Shown one piece after another: positions 26,127 through 35,408 of a stretch of DNA of 64,000 nucleotides (positions are counted from its first letter, which is position 1; each line of letters starts with the position of its first letter). The notes under the pieces were generated by a model. It had not been told where the DNA came from. It saw only the letters and a program-made list of their open reading frames with translations, and did not search any database. The DNA is from Ignavibacterium sp037440165 (GTDB lineage Bacteria; Bacteroidota; Ignavibacteria; Ignavibacteriales; Ignavibacteriaceae). A program made the translations under genes and the position numbers. Where the stretch lies: positions 124,001-188,000 of the forward strand of contig NZ_JBBIUQ010000002.1 in the NCBI RefSeq assembly GCF_037440165.1, in the 5' to 3' direction.

Positions 26127-27508
26127 TTAGTTTACTTCCTGTTGGCGGCGGAAATGAAATCGGTGCAAATTGTTTCTATCTTAATTTTAATGGTAATGGA
26201 GTTATTCTCGATTGTGGAATACATCCTCAAAAAAACGGATTTGATTCGTTGCCCAAATTTGAACTGCTTGAAAATAAATCAACAGACTATGTATTGATTT
26301 CACATGCCCATCAGGATCATATTGCTGCTCTTCCTTTTCTTATAAAAAAATTTCCTCATATAAAAATTTTCAGCACTCCACAAACAAGGGCTTTAGCTGA
26401 GCTCACACTTCACAATGCTGTTTCAATTCTAAAGAAAGAAATCTCAGATGACCAATTTGAATTTTATACGCACGATGATGTTGATTTGCTGATTAAAATG
26501 ATTAACTATTCTGAATATGAAAAGGGGTTTCTTCTCCAATCATTTCATCAGCAAACTGAAGCAAATGTAACTGCAACTTTTTTTGATGCAGGACATATTC
26601 TTGGTTCAGCAGGAATTTTACTTGATAACAATGGTTATAAAATATTCTATACAGGTGATATCAATCTGTCAAATCAGGCAATTCAGACATCAGCCATTTT
26701 ACCAAAAGTAAAAGTTAATACTCTCATTCTTGAAACTACTTACGGTGCAACTGACTCATCACAGCTTTTAAGCTGGGATAAGGAAGCTGAACGATTTGCT
26801 AAAGAAGCAAATAAGGTTCTTACTTCGGGTGGCTCAATCTTGATTCCTGTTTTTGCTCTTGGTAAGCTACAGGAATTGCTTGCAACAATCTGGTTGTTAA
26901 TGCAAAAAGGCAAGCTCTCACAGGTTGATATATTTACAGGTGGAATCGGGACAAAAATTAATCGTGTTTATGATTATAATCGTTACGTGGTCAATCGCAT
27001 TGATAAAGAATTTGAACTTTCTGCAATTCCGCAAAACGATTATAATGAACTAACTTCTACCGATGATTTTTTCAAGCATCCATTAATTGTTTTGGCTTCA
27101 AGCGGAATGATGATAAAAGGAACAAGCTCTTATGAATTTGCCAAAAGATTTTTGCAGCAAATTAATTCTGCAATTTTTACGGTCGGATATATGGATGAAA
27201 ACACTCCTGGATTTAAGATTGCAAATGCCAACAAAGGTGAAAAACTTTTTCTTGATGAATCCGATAAATCGATTGAAGTTAAATGTGAAATAAAAAATTT
27301 CAGATTTTCTGCCCACGCAAAAAGAGAAGAATTATTAGCGATAGTAAAAAAACTAAAACCTGATAATGTAATTCTTATTCACGGTGATGAGCATGCAATC
27401 AATTGGGTAGGAAAAGAAATTTTATCCTCTTTCAAAAAAACAAAAGTATATTCGCCTGTTTGCGGTAAAGAAATAGTTTTGTCAAATCAAGAAATATTGA
27501 ATAAATAA
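26123..27508 (+). CDS. Beta-CASP metallo-beta-lactamase RNA-processing nuclease (CPSF/Ysh1-like)
   Basis: A 461-residue exonuclease/endonuclease-type MBL protein. MBL motifs: SHAHQDH, GHILGSAG, YTGDIN. The beta-CASP insertion shows LETTYG, GGSILIPVFALGKLQEL and ASSGMM; the RNA-metabolising C-terminal part carries the family mark FSAHAKREELL and the final VILIHGDEHA. Proteins of this type cleave or trim RNA in the cytosol. Length and motif order are complete. It starts inside the lipoprotein gene by 4 bp. Confidence 0.9.
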   Translation: MISLLPVGGGNEIGANCFYLNFNGNGVILDCGIHPQKNGFDSLPKFELLENKSTDYVLISHAHQDHIAALPFLIKKFPHIKIFSTPQTRALAELTLHNAVSILKKEISDDQFEFYTHDDVDLLIKMINYSEYEKGFLLQSFHQQTEANVTATFFDAGHILGSAGILLDNNGYKIFYTGDINLSNQAIQTSAILPKVKVNTLILETTYGATDSSQLLSWDKEAERFAKEANKVLTSGGSILIPVFALGKLQELLATIWLLMQKGKLSQVDIFTGGIGTKINRVYDYNRYVVNRIDKEFELSAIPQNDYNELTSTDDFFKHPLIVLASSGMMIKGTSSYEFAKRFLQQINSAIFTVGYMDENTPGFKIANANKGEKLFLDESDKSIEVKCEIKNFRFSAHAKREELLAIVKKLKPDNVILIHGDEHAINWVGKEILSSFKKTKVYSPVCGKEIVLSNQEILNK

Positions 27509-27514
27509 ACTTCT

Positions 27515-27522
27515 TATATTTG
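27515..27522 (+). promoter_or_regulatory. Bacteroidota-type -7/-10 box upstream of gltA
   Basis: TATATTTG, matching the TAnnTTTG element of Bacteroidota promoters, 62 bp before the gltA start. No good upstream element at the usual spacing was found, so confidence is limited. Confidence 0.35.
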
Positions 27523-27584
27523 TATAAACAAATTTCATTCTTTATGAGAATGAGCATTCCTACAACTACTTATCAGGAGGAGTC

Positions 27585-28898
27585 ATGTCTCAGATACTTA
27601 AAAACAAACTCAAAGAAAAAATTGAAGGATGGCGTCCAAGAACAGCCCGACTGAATAAAGAATTCGGCAATGTTAAAATTGACGAAGTAACGATAGGACA
27701 AGTAATTGGAGGTGCTCGGGATATCAAATGTCTTGTTACTGATATTTCCTATCTCGATCCCTATGAAGGAATTAGATTCAGAGGTTTAACTATTCCCGAA
27801 GTTTTAGAAAAACTTCCGAAAGTTCCTGGCGGTGAAATGCCTTATGTTGAAGGATTTTTCTACTTTCTTTTAACAGGTGATATTCCATCAATGCAGGATG
27901 TTGAAGAAGTTGCTGAAGAATTTAAAAAACGGCTGGAAGTTCCGCAGTTTGTTTTTGATATGTTGAAAGCTTTACCTAAGGACTCTCATCCGATGGCTAT
28001 GCTTTCTGCAGCAATTGTTTCGATGCAAAGAGAATCAATATTCTTCAAAGAATATGAAGAAGGTAAACTTCATAAAAATGATTACTGGGCTCCGACTTAT
28101 GAAGATTCATTAAATCTTCTTGCTAAACTTCCGCGAATTGCTTCATTCATTTACAGATGGAAGTATAAAAATGGTGATATAATTCCTTCAGATCCGAATC
28201 TTGATTGGGGAGGAAACTTTGCTCATATGATGGGAATTCCGAAACCTTATGATGATGTTTCAAGAATGTATTTTATTCTTCACAGTGATCACGAAAGCGG
28301 AAATGTAAGCGCACATGCAGGACATTTAATTGCATCTGCTTTGTCAGATGTTTATTACTCAATTTCGGGAATGGTTAATGGACTTGCTGGTCCATTACAC
28401 GGGCTTGCAAATCAGGAAGTTCTTAAATGGATTCAGGAAATTTATGAAAAGAAAGGCGGCAAAGTTCCAACTGAAGAAGAGATGAAACAGTTTGTTTGGG
28501 ATTCTCTGAAATCTGGTCAGGTAATACCGGGATTTGGTCACGCTGTTCTCAGAAAAACAGATCCGCGCTATACAGCTCTAAGAGAGTTTTGTTTGAAACA
28601 TCTGCCTGATGATCCATTATTCAAGTATGTTGACTTGCTTTATAATGTCGTTCCTCCGATTCTGTTAGAACAAGGTAAAGCAAAAAATCCGTGGCCAAAT
28701 GTTGACGCACAATCTGGTGTTATTCAATGGTATTATGGTCTAAGAGAATACGATTTCTACACAGTATTATTTGCTGTTGGAAGAGCTTTAGGTGTTTGTG
28801 CAAACATTATCTGGGATCGGGGACTTGGTTATCCGATTGAAAGACCTAAATCAGTTACAACCGAAATGCTTGAAGAAGCAGCTGGGATTAAAAAATAA
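27585..28898 (+). CDS. gltA: Citrate synthase, mitochondrial-type
   Basis: A 437-residue citrate synthase that condenses oxaloacetate and acetyl-CoA. Catalytic regions are GLAGPLHGLANQE (His ~272), PGFGHAVLRKTDPRYTALRE (His ~320) and WPNVDAQSG (Asp ~373). The tail (LFAVGRALGVCANIIW, RPKSVTTE) and the insert LLEQGKAKNPWPNVD follow animal and fungal mitochondrial citrate synthase far more than the E. coli hexameric or Bacillus-type enzyme. Such eukaryote-like enzymes are known from Geobacter and some Bacteroidota. A strong AGGAGG lies 8 bp before the ATG, suggesting high expression. Confidence 0.95.
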   Translation: MSQILKNKLKEKIEGWRPRTARLNKEFGNVKIDEVTIGQVIGGARDIKCLVTDISYLDPYEGIRFRGLTIPEVLEKLPKVPGGEMPYVEGFFYFLLTGDIPSMQDVEEVAEEFKKRLEVPQFVFDMLKALPKDSHPMAMLSAAIVSMQRESIFFKEYEEGKLHKNDYWAPTYEDSLNLLAKLPRIASFIYRWKYKNGDIIPSDPNLDWGGNFAHMMGIPKPYDDVSRMYFILHSDHESGNVSAHAGHLIASALSDVYYSISGMVNGLAGPLHGLANQEVLKWIQEIYEKKGGKVPTEEEMKQFVWDSLKSGQVIPGFGHAVLRKTDPRYTALREFCLKHLPDDPLFKYVDLLYNVVPPILLEQGKAKNPWPNVDAQSGVIQWYYGLREYDFYTVLFAVGRALGVCANIIWDRGLGYPIERPKSVTTEMLEEAAGIKK

Positions 28899-28954
28899 TT
28901 TCACAAATAAATTCCTTGCTGAGATACGCTTTTGCCTATCTCTACTTAATAATT

Positions 28955-29149
28955 ATGACCGTCTCCGGAAAAAATAATAATTCGAAATCAACGAAGAAGA
29001 ATTTTGTTCAGTTAGGTGTTGGTGTTGCTTTAGGTGTAGCTTTGGGAGCTGCCTTACACAATATCACCATTGGATTAGTTATTGGAATCTTTGTGGGTGG
29101 ACTTGGTGTTGTTATTGACAAATCAAGAAAATCCAAATTGAACGACTAA
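28955..29149 (+). CDS. Small glycine-rich membrane protein
   Basis: A ~64-residue protein: basic, Asn/Ser/Lys-rich head, then a hydrophobic hairpin with a glycine zipper (GVGVALGVALGAALHNITIGLVIGIFVGG) and a basic tail. An in-frame ATG at 28916 would extend it by 13 residues. It is followed by a clear terminator, so it ends the transcript started at gltA or its own. Function unknown. Confidence 0.6.
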   Translation: MTVSGKNNNSKSTKKNFVQLGVGVALGVALGAALHNITIGLVIGIFVGGLGVVIDKSRKSKLND

Positions 29150-29196
29150 AGATAGATCCTCAACTTTATTTATCGAAATAATTTCTTGTAGTTTAT

Positions 29197-29230
29197 TGCC
29201 TTAGTAATAGATAATGCTAAGGCATTTTTT
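29197..29230 (+). terminator. Rho-independent terminator
   Basis: Perfect 8-bp stem TGCCTTAG / CTAAGGCA with a 12-base loop, followed by six T. It closes the gltA/small membrane protein unit. Confidence 0.85.
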
Positions 29231-29286
29231 ATTTGCCATCACAATGATATAATTTTAATGTAAACTCTCATAAAACTTTTTTGGCG

Positions 29287-32200
29287 ATGAATAATGATTT
29301 GAAATCTCTTTCCGAAGTTCTTCTTGCTGGTAAGTCTGCAGTAGAAAAAGATGATTATAAACAAATAGTATTTAACCTTATTGAAGCTTTTGAACAGTTT
29401 AATAAATCATCACTCAGCAATTCTGATTTTCAGAATCTGATTGATAAAATCATCGGCAGCGGATTCGATTCCAATTTAATGGTTGAAATTCCACCAGAAA
29501 TTTTTTATTCAACCGGGAAGAAACTATCAGAGCAAAGCAACAACAATAGTGCTACAACTCACATCTATTTAAACTTATTTCGTTACCCGGTTTTTCTGAA
29601 AAAAATTTATGATGAAAAGAAATGGGAAGAACTGATTCTTCATTTAATCATAAAAAGCAATTTTACATTTGATAAGCTATTCAATCAACGAACAAAACAA
29701 TATGAACAAAAAAATCTTTTCAGAATTATTGACGGAGAAAAAACAATTGATTACTCTTGGAGTTTTGTAAATAATAAAGTTAATGAATACAAAAAAGCTT
29801 TATCTGCTTTACTCTCAGAAAGCGATGAAGAATCTTATGTTGCTTTTCTCCTTGATAATTCACTGAATATGATTTTCCTGGATCTTGCTTGTCTTACTTC
29901 AGATATTGTCAACATTATGATCCCTGCAAATTCAGTTCCTCAGCACATTGAATTTATTCTCAATCAAACCAAAGCTAAATACATTTTTGTTGATGATGAG
30001 ATTCAGCTTTCAAAAATAAAATCTATTAAAGGAAATCTTAATTATCTTAAGAAAGCCATACTCCTTAAAGGTTCTGCAGTTGATGATTATGTAATTCATT
30101 TTGATAATTTTTTGAAGTTGGCTACAGTTAATCTAAAATCTGAAATACCTCAAAAGAAAATCAGCACTGGCTCACTTGCAACAATAATGTATACTTCAGG
30201 AACAACCGGTGATCCAAAAGGAATAATGTTTTCTCCTCTGAATATTGTTTACAAAAGATTCTGCAGAGCTATGGCAATTCCTGATATTGGTGAATCAGAC
30301 AGATTTCTGTCTTACCTTCCTTTGTATCATACATTCGGAAGGTGGCTTGAAATGACCGGTGCAATCTTTTGGGCAGCAGAATATATTTTTATGGAAAATC
30401 CTTCTATTGAAACGATGATAAATAACTTCAGATTAGTTAAGCCGTCTATTTTCATCAGCATTCCTAAAAAATGGATGCAGCTCTATGAAGCAATTACAAG
30501 TAAAGTGGATACTGAATCCGAAGATGAAAAAAAGATAAAAGAAACTGTAGATGATTTAACCGGCGGGAATCTTAAGTGGGGACTCTCAGCCGCCGGTTAT
30601 CTGCCTTCTGAAATTTTTCAATTCTTTCAACGATACGGAATTGAACTGATGAGCGGATTCGGAATGACTGAAGCAACCGGAGGAATTACTATGACTCCGC
30701 CGCACAAATACAAACCTGATTCGCTTGGTAAAGCTTTGCCGGGAATTCAAATTAAAGTTGCAGATGATGGCGAATTGCTGATCAATGGTGCGTATGTAAT
30801 GATGGGATACTTTGGCGAAGAAGCTGATAAAACTTTTGTTGACGGCTGGCTCCCAACCGGAGATTTAATGTCGATGGATGGAGAAGGATTTATTGAAATT
30901 GTCGATCGGAAGAAAGAGATTTACAAAAACATCAAAGGCGAAACTATTGCACCACAAAAAATTGAAAATCTTTTCCGTGACTTTGAAGCAGTTAAACAGG
31001 TTTTTCTTGTAGGTGATCATCTTCCTTTCAACACGGTATTAATTTATCCGGATTCGGAATCTGAAACTTCACCGATTAAAAAATTAGATGAGAAACAAAG
31101 ACAGGAATATTTCTCATCTCTGATAGTTTCTGTAAATAACTTTCTTGCACCATTTGAAAGAATTGTTGATTTCAGATTAACTGACAGACCATTTTCTCTT
31201 GAAGCTGGCGAACTTACTCCAAAAGGAACGTTTAAGAGAAGAGTTATTGAAAAGAATTTTTCTGAGCTGATTGACTCGATGTATGAAGCTAACTACATCG
31301 AACTTAAATCAGACAACTTGATAATTAAAATTCCTTCATGGTTTTTAAGAGAGATAGGCATTTTAAGTCGCGACATTAATCTAAGAAATAATAAAATTTT
31401 TATACCCAAACTAAAAAAAAACCTTCCTGTTGAAGCTATAAATATTGAAGAAAAAATTTTCTGTGTTGGTTCTTATCTGTATAAGTTCAAAAAGAGTAAA
31501 ATTGATTTACAGGATTTAATTACAAATCCGATTTACTGGCTTGGAAATGAACAGCTGATTGCATTCACTGGTGAAGATATAATTCAATGGCAGCGAAAAG
31601 AAACCAAAGACAGTGATATCACTTTTATTAAACCTTTTGAAAGACTTTCACCAGACTTAGCATTGACAAATAAATTTTCCGATGCAATTGGGAAAGGAGA
31701 TTTTTCTCTTCTGAATCTTCACATCGCTTTAACATTAGTTCAGGGGAAAACTGATGAGGTAACTGGAGAAAACATAAAATTGTTTTTCAGAAAAATAATC
31801 AAAAGCCAAAGTCATCATCTTCTTGCAATTGCAAATGAGATGCTTTCAAATCCGGAGTTAATTTTTGAATTCAGTAATAAAAAAGAAATTATGAAGCTCC
31901 TGCTTCAGACTTCATCAAAAGATAAATTCAGAACTATTCTCATCAAATACACTGAAAATCATCCTGAAATTTTGGATGATGAAGTCATTGATTTTATCTG
32001 CACAATCAGCAAAGGGTTTGATAATCTTAATGAGATTCTGTTAGCTTTAAAATATTTTTACGAACAGCATTGTTCAGGAATTCAGCTTTCAGTTCTTCCG
32101 ATTTCTTCATACTTCAAATTACTGGTTGCTTATGGTTCGAAACATCCAATTACTTACAAGCGAATACGAATTGCATTGTTAGAGTATGAACTTTATCCAA

Positions 32201-34035
32201 AATCAAAAAGACTTCGTCAGCTTGCACTTAAAAACAGATTAGCGTTGAGGAAAGAATTGAGAAAATGGCTGGGTGCAAATCAGAAGAATGCTATTGATCC
32301 TGAAACTGCTGAAGAATATTCATGGGAAGATGTTCTTGTTTTCGAAGAAGATGTTGATACTGCAGATAAATTTATTATTTCAGAAGCGTTGATTGAAAAG
32401 CCGATAATTCGTGAAGCTGTATTTCTTTTTTCAAATGGAATATTGATTGACTTAAACAGCATATTACCTTCAGGTGTTTGGATTAGCTTCTTAAATTCAT
32501 CTGAACTTCGTAATGTTTATAGAATTACTGTTCAAACAAGATTTCAGGGTTCATTCGATTTTATTCTTCATGTTAATAAAACAATTTTCAGAGAAGAGCT
32601 TGAAGAAGAAATTAAATGGATAATTATTGCAGGTAAAGAAATTCGCGGTGAAAGAATTGCAGCTCAGTTTGGTGGTTTGTGGGAAGAATATTCAATGTGG
32701 ACAGAGGAATATATTCCAGGCGAATCTGTAGCAAAATTTCTGCGAAGAGAAGTAAAAAAAGTTAATTCAGTTGGAAGCCACAGAATAAAATGGTTATGGA
32801 GATTTTATGTCTGGAGTGCTTTTGCAGCATATCTGAAATTCAGAAAATTTACAAATGATAAAATTGAATTAGGCAATACTGCACCTGAAAATATAATCCT
32901 TCCGTCACACGATTATCAGACAGGTTCATATATTACATCATTTTATAAAAGAGAGAGCTCAGTTTCTTACTATCAATTTATTCTAAACTTTTACAATAAA
33001 TTTATTCTTAAAGCAGAAGATGAATTTCCTGTACTTAAAAATGATTTGGCATTCAGCAGTTTACTTTCAGCAATCTGTGAAATTGAAGAAACAGAAAAAG
33101 GAATAGAAATAATTCAAAGACTAAGAAAAGAATTACAGGTACGAAGAAATTTTCCGAATCATGACGATCTTTTGAATGAAGCTGATTCATTTCTGCAGAA
33201 TGTTAAAACTTTTGGATTTTTGCCAAAGCAGCTTTACTTCGCAATTAAAAGATTTAACAGATGGTATGTGCTAAATAAAGAAGCTTCACTTACTGCACAG
33301 GCTGAAACAATTTATGATATTTATGAAACTTATCGCCTGTTTGACCTTGAAGAAGATTATCCTGCTGTGCGAACAAGATTTTTCATCGAAACTGTATTGA
33401 AAGATTCTTCAGAAAAATTCAAGAAGATACTTTGGGATATTATCAAAAAGCAGCGAGCTAAAAAGTTAAACAAAGATGAAACAATAAATCTGCTTTCGAA
33501 TATCAGCTTTGGGTTTGAACTGAACGAGAAAGAAAACTTTTTCCTTACAAGATTAAGTTATCCTCATCTTAAGCCCTCTGATACTGCTGCTTTCCTTAAA
33601 ATAAAGAGCGATGCAGCATTTACTTCTGGTCTGGTTGTGCAGTTAACTGACAATGATGGAAATCCTTATTTAGTTCGTTCACCAATTAATCCAAAAGAAA
33701 TATCCAAACTTCATAAGTTATTTCTGGAAGCAAATCTTATTGTAACATTCAGACCCGAGCATAATTATCTTGTTGCCGTATCAGATCGAGGATTTATTAT
33801 TGGCGGATTATTCTACTACCGCACAAGTGAAGACACAGTTCAGATGGAAAAAATTGTTGTAGCAAATCGCTACAGAAGAAAAGGAATAAGCGAAGGACTG
33901 ATGAATGAATTGTTCAACAGAATGAAAGCTACAAATATTAAATATGTTACAACTGGATTTTTCAGACCAGAATATTTTTATCGTTTTGGATTTAAGATTG
34001 AACGAAAATATTCAGGACTTGTAAAGGAATTATAA
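29287..34035 (+). CDS. Giant acyl-CoA synthetase / unknown / GNAT acyltransferase fusion
   Basis: A 1582-residue cytosolic protein. Residues ~1-110: short unknown domain. ~125-690: long-chain acyl-CoA synthetase (adenylate-forming) with YTSGTTGDPKG (~304-314), GFGMTEATGG, PTGDL, DRKKEIYKNIKGETI and a C-terminal TPKGTFKRR. ~690-1110: mostly helical, unrecognised. ~1110-1210: a stretch with GERIAAQFGGLWEEY and TEEYIPGESVAKFL then PENIILP that faintly resembles a kinase-like fold but lacks the H-x-D motif. ~1480-1582: GNAT domain with MEKIVVANRYRRKGISEGLM (acyl-CoA loop). ATG at 29287 preferred to the TTG two codons upstream. Likely it activates a fatty acid and passes an acyl group on; this is inference. 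It is monocistronic. Confidence 0.85.
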   Translation: MNNDLKSLSEVLLAGKSAVEKDDYKQIVFNLIEAFEQFNKSSLSNSDFQNLIDKIIGSGFDSNLMVEIPPEIFYSTGKKLSEQSNNNSATTHIYLNLFRYPVFLKKIYDEKKWEELILHLIIKSNFTFDKLFNQRTKQYEQKNLFRIIDGEKTIDYSWSFVNNKVNEYKKALSALLSESDEESYVAFLLDNSLNMIFLDLACLTSDIVNIMIPANSVPQHIEFILNQTKAKYIFVDDEIQLSKIKSIKGNLNYLKKAILLKGSAVDDYVIHFDNFLKLATVNLKSEIPQKKISTGSLATIMYTSGTTGDPKGIMFSPLNIVYKRFCRAMAIPDIGESDRFLSYLPLYHTFGRWLEMTGAIFWAAEYIFMENPSIETMINNFRLVKPSIFISIPKKWMQLYEAITSKVDTESEDEKKIKETVDDLTGGNLKWGLSAAGYLPSEIFQFFQRYGIELMSGFGMTEATGGITMTPPHKYKPDSLGKALPGIQIKVADDGELLINGAYVMMGYFGEEADKTFVDGWLPTGDLMSMDGEGFIEIVDRKKEIYKNIKGETIAPQKIENLFRDFEAVKQVFLVGDHLPFNTVLIYPDSESETSPIKKLDEKQRQEYFSSLIVSVNNFLAPFERIVDFRLTDRPFSLEAGELTPKGTFKRRVIEKNFSELIDSMYEANYIELKSDNLIIKIPSWFLREIGILSRDINLRNNKIFIPKLKKNLPVEAINIEEKIFCVGSYLYKFKKSKIDLQDLITNPIYWLGNEQLIAFTGEDIIQWQRKETKDSDITFIKPFERLSPDLALTNKFSDAIGKGDFSLLNLHIALTLVQGKTDEVTGENIKLFFRKIIKSQSHHLLAIANEMLSNPELIFEFSNKKEIMKLLLQTSSKDKFRTILIKYTENHPEILDDEVIDFICTISKGFDNLNEILLALKYFYEQHCSGIQLSVLPISSYFKLLVAYGSKHPITYKRIRIALLEYELYPKSKRLRQLALKNRLALRKELRKWLGANQKNAIDPETAEEYSWEDVLVFEEDVDTADKFIISEALIEKPIIREAVFLFSNGILIDLNSILPSGVWISFLNSSELRNVYRITVQTRFQGSFDFILHVNKTIFREELEEEIKWIIIAGKEIRGERIAAQFGGLWEEYSMWTEEYIPGESVAKFLRREVKKVNSVGSHRIKWLWRFYVWSAFAAYLKFRKFTNDKIELGNTAPENIILPSHDYQTGSYITSFYKRESSVSYYQFILNFYNKFILKAEDEFPVLKNDLAFSSLLSAICEIEETEKGIEIIQRLRKELQVRRNFPNHDDLLNEADSFLQNVKTFGFLPKQLYFAIKRFNRWYVLNKEASLTAQAETIYDIYETYRLFDLEEDYPAVRTRFFIETVLKDSSEKFKKILWDIIKKQRAKKLNKDETINLLSNISFGFELNEKENFFLTRLSYPHLKPSDTAAFLKIKSDAAFTSGLVVQLTDNDGNPYLVRSPINPKEISKLHKLFLEANLIVTFRPEHNYLVAVSDRGFIIGGLFYYRTSEDTVQMEKIVVANRYRRKGISEGLMNELFNRMKATNIKYVTTGFFRPEYFYRFGFKIERKYSGLVKEL

Positions 34036-34045
34036 CAATATCGCA

Positions 34046-34206
34046 GAGGCTGTTTCAAAAGTGTTTTAATGTCATGCTGATTCGTCAGTTGACGAATATC
34101 GAAGTATGACATTTTGATGGTTTTCAATCTTCGACAAGCCTGACTACCGTCAGGCAGGCTCAGATTGGCAGGTGTTAGCTCTAAATATTTCTTTCGAGGC
34201 AGCCTC
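34046..34206. repeat. MITE-like element with imperfect terminal inverted repeats
   Basis: A non-coding 161-bp segment bounded by GAGGCTGTTTCAAA and TTTCGAGGCAGCCTC, which are inverted copies with three differences. Inside are two hairpins: GTCATGCTGATTCGTCA facing TGACGAATATCGAAGTATGAC (34071-34110), and CCTGACTACCGTCAGG. The following TCTTCGACAAG...CTCAGATTGGCAG shares its skeleton with the hairpin at 63342-63380. This looks like a dispersed intergenic repeat rather than a gene. Confidence 0.55.
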
Positions 34207-34240
34207 ATATGGCAACGTTCAGATGAATCTTACTGTGACT

Positions 34241-35116
34241 TCAAAATCTAAAATTTATCTTAGCGAATGGAGTTACAAAAAATTCTTCGGAAGCTTTTTC
34301 CATTCCCATTAAAAACTGTATTGATGCTCCTGCCGAGAGGAAATAATTTTCACCCAAAGTAAAAGATAATTTTGGTTTTAAGTTTAGTATATTGACATCA
34401 CTTTCAATATAAACATCATTTAGTGCAAGTGCGCCGCCAACTTTCACCTTAAAATGATTTTGATGCATATACGAAAGCTGCATAAATGGATTCGCAAACC
34501 ATTCATTATGCGTTGTATGAAATAAAAGAGAAACGAAAGGATTAAAATTTGTTTTAGTATTTCTCTCATAACCTATAAAATTTAAATACAGATTCCACGG
34601 AAGAAATTCAGCAGCTGCGTAATAAAATAGTGAATAGTAAGTTGACTGAAAGTTTGCACCAACATCAAACCTGAAATGATTGACTGAATCTCCGCCGGCA
34701 AATCCTGAACCTACATTTCCACCAACTCTGTCTGAATTATCATCTCCGGAATAATTCAAGCCGCCGAATAAAAAGATGGTTTTGGATAACTTAAAATCAA
34801 GGTTAAGCTCAAGTAAAAATTGTGATAATTTCCAATTAAAATTATTTCCATTGTAGATGCTGTCTGTGAATTTGTTTGGTTCATATTTACTGACAATGCC
34901 TTCAACATTTCTTTCAGAAAATCCGCTAACATTAACATTTAGAGATAAGTTTTTATCTGAGGCAGGATTTTTTAAATGAAGCGGCGGCTGAACCAAAGGT
35001 GATTCAACATTTGAATGAAGGAAGTAAACATCTTTAATTGCACTCGTACTAAAAATAATTAAGCTGATTGCTGAGATTAAAATTAAATTTTTCTTGCTTA
35101 CCTCCTGAGGGGTCAT
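34241..35116 (-). CDS. Predicted outer-membrane beta-barrel protein
   Basis: A 291-residue protein with an N-terminal hydrophobic signal (KKNLILISAISLIIFSTSA) and a series of amphipathic strands rich in aromatic residues, ending in FAKINFRF, a terminal aromatic residue as used by the Bam machinery. No named family recognised. The ATG at 35116 lies at the edge of the truncated response regulator and the first residues (TPQEV) may derive from the junction; an AGGAGGT sits inside the present N-terminus and could have served an older start of which no ATG remains. Not obviously part of an operon. Confidence 0.6.
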   Translation of the reverse strand: MTPQEVSKKNLILISAISLIIFSTSAIKDVYFLHSNVESPLVQPPLHLKNPASDKNLSLNVNVSGFSERNVEGIVSKYEPNKFTDSIYNGNNFNWKLSQFLLELNLDFKLSKTIFLFGGLNYSGDDNSDRVGGNVGSGFAGGDSVNHFRFDVGANFQSTYYSLFYYAAAEFLPWNLYLNFIGYERNTKTNFNPFVSLLFHTTHNEWFANPFMQLSYMHQNHFKVKVGGALALNDVYIESDVNILNLKPKLSFTLGENYFLSAGASIQFLMGMEKASEEFFVTPFAKINFRF

Positions 35117-35120
35117 TTGG

Positions 35121-35391
35121 CACTATTTTATCAATTTCATCTTTTCTACTGGTAACCATGAGAATCGGAACTGTGATATCATCTGCTCTAAGTTTTTTAC
35201 AAAGTTCAACTCCGTCCATATCCGGTAAAATCATGAACTATCAAGTCATAGTTATCATTACAAATTTTCTTCAAGGCTGCAGAGGCGTTATCAACTTCAT
35301 CAACAGAATAATTTTCTGATTAAAGCGATTCTGTAACAGCCAGTCTTATTGCCGCATCATCTTCAATTAAAAGAATTTTATACATAGCCAT
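35121..35391 (-). pseudogene. Truncated and frameshifted response regulator receiver domain
   Basis: Starting at 35391 the frame reads MAMYKILLIEDDAAIRLAVTESL, a receiver N-terminus, then TAA (35320-35322) where SLKSENY would be expected. It continues in the same frame to YDLIVHD and then needs a frame change near 35236 to reach ILPDMDGVELCKKL and PILMVTSRKDEIDKIV, where homology stops at ~35121. The phospho-acceptor strand is broken and the last third of the domain and any output domain are missing. It sits 17 bp below the broken kinase and was its partner. Confidence 0.85.
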
Positions 35392-35408
35392 TTCCTCATT
35401 GAAAAAAT

